NCBI GenBank assembly: GCA_902761225.1
Contig: CACWJQ010000002.1
Span: 1 to 64,000 of the forward strand
Source of the DNA: an uncultured Lachnospiraceae bacterium
GTDB taxonomy: Bacteria > Bacillota > Clostridia > Lachnospirales > Lachnospiraceae
Reading direction: 5' to 3'
DNA: 64,000 nucleotides
Shown here: positions 61,031-64,000 of the stretch, in pieces
Layout of the letters: every line of letters starts with the position of its first letter
Numbering within the stretch: position 1 is the first letter of the stretch
Translations under genes and position numbers: made by a program
The notes under the pieces: generated by a model
Seen by the model: the letters and a program-made list of their open reading frames with translations, nothing else
What the model was told of the DNA's origin: nothing
The model's database searches: none

Positions 61031-61964
61031 TATCCCGCATCCCATCAGGTATATCGGGAATCTGATATCTGTTCTTGAAAAAAGCCTGCTGGGTAAAACA
61101 AAGGGAATCCCGGACAGAAATGCCGGAAAGGAGAAAAGGCGCGGAGTGCTCCTGTGGTTCATCGTGACCATCACAACATGCCTCATTACTTTTCTCGTAC
61201 TGTTTGCGGCCTATATTATCAACAGATATCTCGGACTTGCGATCGAAGCGATACTTACCTGTTACATACTTGCGGCGAGAAGCCTTTGCAAAGAGAGTAT
61301 GGCGGTATCGAAGGAGCTTAAGAAAGGAGATATTCCGGCCGCAAGATACAGCCTTTCCATGATCGTGGGAAGGGATACCGCGGAGCTGAACGGGGAAGAG
61401 ATCATTAAGGCTGCGGTTGAGACTGTTTCTGAAAATACATCGGACGGAGTCATCGCACCTCTTATATACACCGCTATCGGAGGACCGGTCCTGGGCTTTT
61501 TGTACAAGGCAGTCAATACCATGGATTCAATGCTTGGCTATAAGAATGACAGGTTCGAAAACTTCGGATTCTTTGCGGCAAAAGCGGATGACGTTTTTAA
61601 CTTCCTTCCCTCCAGGATCAGTGCACTCCTCATGATCGCAGGCACCCTGGTGCTGAGGTTATTCAGCAGGGATTACGATCCCGTGAGAGCTGCAACTGTA
61701 TGGAAGAGGGACAGGCTGAACCACAGGTCTCCCAATTCTGCCCAGACAGAGAGCGTGTGTGCCGGAGCGCTGGGACTGAAGCTGGGAGGTCCCCATCTGT
61801 ACGGCGGGGTGATGGTGGATAAGCCCTTTATCGGTGATGAGAAGAGAAAAGCAGAGATACGCGATGTGGCAAGGTCCAATAACCTCATGTTCATGACAGA
61901 AGGCATTACTGTATTTCTGATCCTCATCATATCGGCACTCATTTACATTGCATGTAATTTCTGA
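60948..61964 (+). CDS. cbiB: Adenosylcobinamide-phosphate synthase (CbiB/CobD)
   Basis: A membrane enzyme, 338 residues with ~5 helices, that attaches aminopropanol phosphate to adenosylcobyric acid. The N-terminus LILGILMDQIIGDPYNIPHPIRYIGNLIS is the family hallmark (GDP...PHP), and VGRDTAELNGEEIIKAAVETVSENTSDGVIAPL is the main conserved block. ATG 60948 keeps the first helix and overlaps cobC by 83 bases; a TTG at 60939 would add 3 residues. Its partner CobD follows after 12 bases. Confidence 0.93.
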   Translation: MITELLKLHIAALILGILMDQIIGDPYNIPHPIRYIGNLISVLEKSLLGKTKGIPDRNAGKEKRRGVLLWFIVTITTCLITFLVLFAAYIINRYLGLAIEAILTCYILAARSLCKESMAVSKELKKGDIPAARYSLSMIVGRDTAELNGEEIIKAAVETVSENTSDGVIAPLIYTAIGGPVLGFLYKAVNTMDSMLGYKNDRFENFGFFAAKADDVFNFLPSRISALLMIAGTLVLRLFSRDYDPVRAATVWKRDRLNHRSPNSAQTESVCAGALGLKLGGPHLYGGVMVDKPFIGDEKRKAEIRDVARSNNLMFMTEGITVFLILIISALIYIACNF

Positions 61965-61976
61965 GAAAGAGATCTT

Positions 61977-63035
61977 ATGAGTCACGGCGGAGATATATAC
62001 AGAAACAAAGTTGATATGGATTATTCCGTCAATCTGAATCCATTGGGGACGCCTCAGGAGATAAAGGATGCACTGGTAAACTCCCTTTGCAGAAGTGCGG
62101 AATATCCCGACAGTGAGCAGAGTCTTGTCAGGAGTATCGCAGCACGGGCGGAAGGGCTCCTGCCGGAGAATGTCATGGCAGGCTGCGGTGCAACGGAGCT
62201 GTTAATGGCTGCTGTCGGATGGATCTCCCCCAAAAAGGCGCTTCTGTTTGCACCATGCTACACGGGATATGAAAGAGCATTGAAAAGCTTTGGTACGGAG
62301 ATCGTATACAGATACACGGACAGGAGCAAATGCTTTGAGCTCTCTGCGGATGATCTTGAGGCGATAGAAGATGACATAGATGTCGTTATTATATGCAATC
62401 CTGTCAATCCCACCGGAAGAAACATTGCACCTGAACTGATGGAGGAGCTCTTTGAAAGAGCATGTTCTCATAATGCCAGAGTGATCCTTGATGAAAGCTT
62501 CTACCACATGTCCGAAGGATCGGAGGCCGGGTACGGAGCTGCCGGATCATCCCGCACCTCTGACCTTCTGAAAAGATATGACAATCTGCTCGTTCTAAGG
62601 TCCTTTACCAAGCTCTTTGCCGTACCAGGTATAAGAGCGGGGATACTTCTTGCATCAACGGGTGATGTCGCGGGGGTCAGAAGTTTTCTTCCGGAGTGGA
62701 ATCTTCCTGTGACAAGTGAAGCTGTCGTCACTGCAGGATATGAGCTGATGGAAGAAAGCGACTTTTTGGAACGCACAATGGAGGCGGTAAGGAGCGGAAG
62801 GAAATATCTGACAGATTCCATCAAAAGCCTTGGATTAAGAGTATATGAAAGCGATACATCCTTTATCCTGTTCGAAGGCCCACGCGACCTTGGAACGAAG
62901 ATGCTGGAAAAGGGAATCCTCATAAGGGAATGCTCTGATTTTGAGGGCTTATCCGAAGGCTTTTACAGGATATGCACCGGTAACGAAGATAATAACAGAA
63001 GATTCATGGAAATCCTGGGAGATAGCATTGTTTGA
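61977..63035 (+). CDS. cobD: L-threonine-O-3-phosphate decarboxylase (CobD)
   Basis: A PLP enzyme of 352 residues in the class I/II aminotransferase fold that makes (R)-1-amino-2-propanol phosphate for CbiB. HGGDIYRNK at the N-terminus is typical; the PLP lysine is Lys212 in LRSFTKLFAVPGIRAG, with CNPVNPTGR and DESFYHM. The adjacent cbiB separates it from histidinol-phosphate aminotransferases, which share the fold. Its last 8 bases overlap the TTG start of cbiC. Confidence 0.92.
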   Translation: MSHGGDIYRNKVDMDYSVNLNPLGTPQEIKDALVNSLCRSAEYPDSEQSLVRSIAARAEGLLPENVMAGCGATELLMAAVGWISPKKALLFAPCYTGYERALKSFGTEIVYRYTDRSKCFELSADDLEAIEDDIDVVIICNPVNPTGRNIAPELMEELFERACSHNARVILDESFYHMSEGSEAGYGAAGSSRTSDLLKRYDNLLVLRSFTKLFAVPGIRAGILLASTGDVAGVRSFLPEWNLPVTSEAVVTAGYELMEESDFLERTMEAVRSGRKYLTDSIKSLGLRVYESDTSFILFEGPRDLGTKMLEKGILIRECSDFEGLSEGFYRICTGNEDNNRRFMEILGDSIV

Positions 63036-63651
63036 GAGATTAGGTCCTGCTGAAATTGAAAAGAGAAGCTTTGAGATCATCACCGAAGAGCTTGATGAAA
63101 AAGGTATAGTTCTCGATAAAGAAAACGAACCTGTAATAAAGCGCTGCATCCATACCTCTGCGGATTTTGATTATGCGGAGACTCTGTCTTTTTCAGACGG
63201 AGCGGTCAGACGGATGAAGGAGCTGGTAAGGGGCGGAGCGCTGATCGTTACGGATACCAATATGGCTCTTGCGGGGATCAACAAGAAGAAGCTTGCCATG
63301 TTCGGTGGAGAAGCCATGTGCTTTATGGCTGATGAGGAGGTTGCTGCGGAGGCTTCGGAAAGAGGGATCACCCGTGCTGCGGTATCCATGGAGAAAGCAT
63401 CACGTCTTGACAGGGATGTCATATTTGCTGTGGGTAACGCCCCTACTGCACTGATCAGGCTTCACGAGATGATGGAGGAAGGTGTCTATGTTCCGAAGTT
63501 TGTGATAGGTGTTCCTGTAGGCTTTGTAAACGTTGTCTATGCCAAGGAACTGTTCCTTGATTCGGATGTTCCATATATCATCAACAGAGGAAGAAAGGGC
63601 GGGAGTAACATCTCTGCCGCAATATGCAATGCCGTTTTGTATGATATGTAA
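63028..63651 (+). CDS. cbiC: Cobalt-precorrin-8 methylmutase (CbiC)
   Basis: A 207-residue enzyme that moves a methyl group from C11 to C12 of the corrin ring. The catalytic histidine is His42 in RCIHTSADFDYAETL; GAVRRMKELVRGGALIVTDTNMALAGINK and VGNAPTALIRLHEM are family blocks. The start is TTG 63028, with GGGAG 6 bases upstream, inside the cobD end; an in-frame ATG at 62941 would add 29 residues of cobD-overlapping sequence and is rejected. The TTG choice gives the standard CbiC length. Confidence 0.92.
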   Translation: MFERLGPAEIEKRSFEIITEELDEKGIVLDKENEPVIKRCIHTSADFDYAETLSFSDGAVRRMKELVRGGALIVTDTNMALAGINKKKLAMFGGEAMCFMADEEVAAEASERGITRAAVSMEKASRLDRDVIFAVGNAPTALIRLHEMMEEGVYVPKFVIGVPVGFVNVVYAKELFLDSDVPYIINRGRKGGSNISAAICNAVLYDM

Positions 63652-63663
63652 GGATCGACTCAT

Positions 63664-64000
63664 ATGAGAAAAGGCTTTACCACCGGAAGCTGTGCCGCTG
63701 CCGCATCCAAGGCTGCCGCATATATGCTCCTTTCCGGAACAGTGAAAAACAAAATAGAGATCACCACACCTGCGGGGATCATATACAGTCCGGATATCGA
63801 GGATATAACAAGGGGAGAGAACTTTGTGAAATGCGCCGTCCGCAAGGATGCGGGTGATGATCCCGATGTCACGGGAGGGAGCCTTGTATATGCAAAGGTC
63901 AGTTTTCCCGAAGTGGGATCCGGACCGGATGATGCAAGGTCAGAGCATGCTGTGATGGATAAGCTGACTGAGAATGACGAATGCAGGGTCCGTATTTCAG
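63664..64000 (+). CDS. cbiD: Cobalt-precorrin-5B C1-methyltransferase (CbiD), 5' part
   Basis: The frame runs off the right edge after 112 residues (full proteins are ~360-380). RKGFTTGSCAAAASKAAA is the well-conserved CbiD start, followed by VKNKIEITTPAGI and VRKDAGDDPDVTGG. It acts in ring contraction of the anaerobic B12 pathway using S-adenosylmethionine. ATG 63664 with AAGGA 9 bases upstream. Its presence suggests that the remaining cbi genes lie to the right of the window. Confidence 0.93.
   Translation, partial: MRKGFTTGSCAAAASKAAAYMLLSGTVKNKIEITTPAGIIYSPDIEDITRGENFVKCAVRKDAGDDPDVTGGSLVYAKVSFPEVGSGPDDARSEHAVMDKLTENDECRVRIS

Noticed and set aside
1-64000. CRISPR array, insertion sequence, prophage or tRNA genes
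   Set aside because: I looked for regularly spaced repeats, transposase or integrase motifs and cloverleaf-like segments and saw none that I could support.

Overview
This 64 kb window reads as a chromosomal segment of an anaerobic Gram-positive of the Clostridia, most likely Lachnospiraceae (Butyrivibrio-like). The support is a moderately AT-rich composition, strong Shine-Dalgarno sites, a Gram-positive LexA box in front of uvrBA, lipoprotein-type solute receptors, a FeoA-FeoB fusion, a 7TM/HD-GYP protein and an anaerobic (CbiK/CbiC/CbiD) cobalamin pathway. The lineage is inferred from gene style; no rRNA is present. I see no tRNA, rRNA, insertion sequence, CRISPR array or prophage.

Region 1 (1-20131): the distal part of a Wzx/Wzy-type surface polysaccharide locus, nearly all on the + strand. 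It encodes a UDP-HexNAc dehydrogenase/4-epimerase pair (toward UDP-GalNAcA), glycosyltransferases, a Wzx flippase, an FdtA/FdtB/acetyltransferase set (toward a dTDP-3-acetamido-3,6-dideoxyhexose), a complete 2-aminoethylphosphonate (AEP) module (PEP mutase, phosphonopyruvate decarboxylase, AEP aminotransferase and a PntC-like nucleotidylyltransferase) and CapE/CapF/CapG for UDP-L-FucNAc. The product is probably a polysaccharide carrying AEP. Genes from about 2.8 to 7.6 kb are visibly more AT-rich than their flanks.

Region 2 (20168-29957): a Wzy-like polymerase converging with a large GT-C-like membrane protein on the - strand, then an O-acylation group (acyltransferase-3, MBOAT, SGNH esterase), then a pseudaminic acid synthase fused to a GNAT domain with its own promoter and terminator.

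Region 3 (30012-50948): core metabolism and housekeeping. It holds a nagB / left-handed beta-helix acyltransferase / glmM operon, superoxide dismutase, a 7TM sensor-like protein beside an HD-GYP phosphodiesterase that contains a 21-T tract, xylulokinase, a Na+/H+ antiporter with a TrkA-type protein, FeoAB, uvrB-uvrA with a LexA box, and a lone GT2.

Region 4 (50951-64000, running off the window): a cobalamin operon under a cobalamin riboswitch with an intrinsic-terminator expression platform. The order is cbiK (exported lipoprotein) - btuF - btuC - [btuD::cbiP fusion] - cobT - cobU - cobS - cobC - cbiB - cobD - cbiC - cbiD. The genes are tightly packed, many with overlapping stops and starts. 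The cbiK reading frame ends at a 9-T run, and an in-register C-terminal domain continues in the -1 frame, which is the most unusual single feature of the window. The other main points of interest are the AEP polysaccharide module without a recognisable phosphonate transferase, the BtuD-CbiP fusion and the PseI-GNAT fusion.
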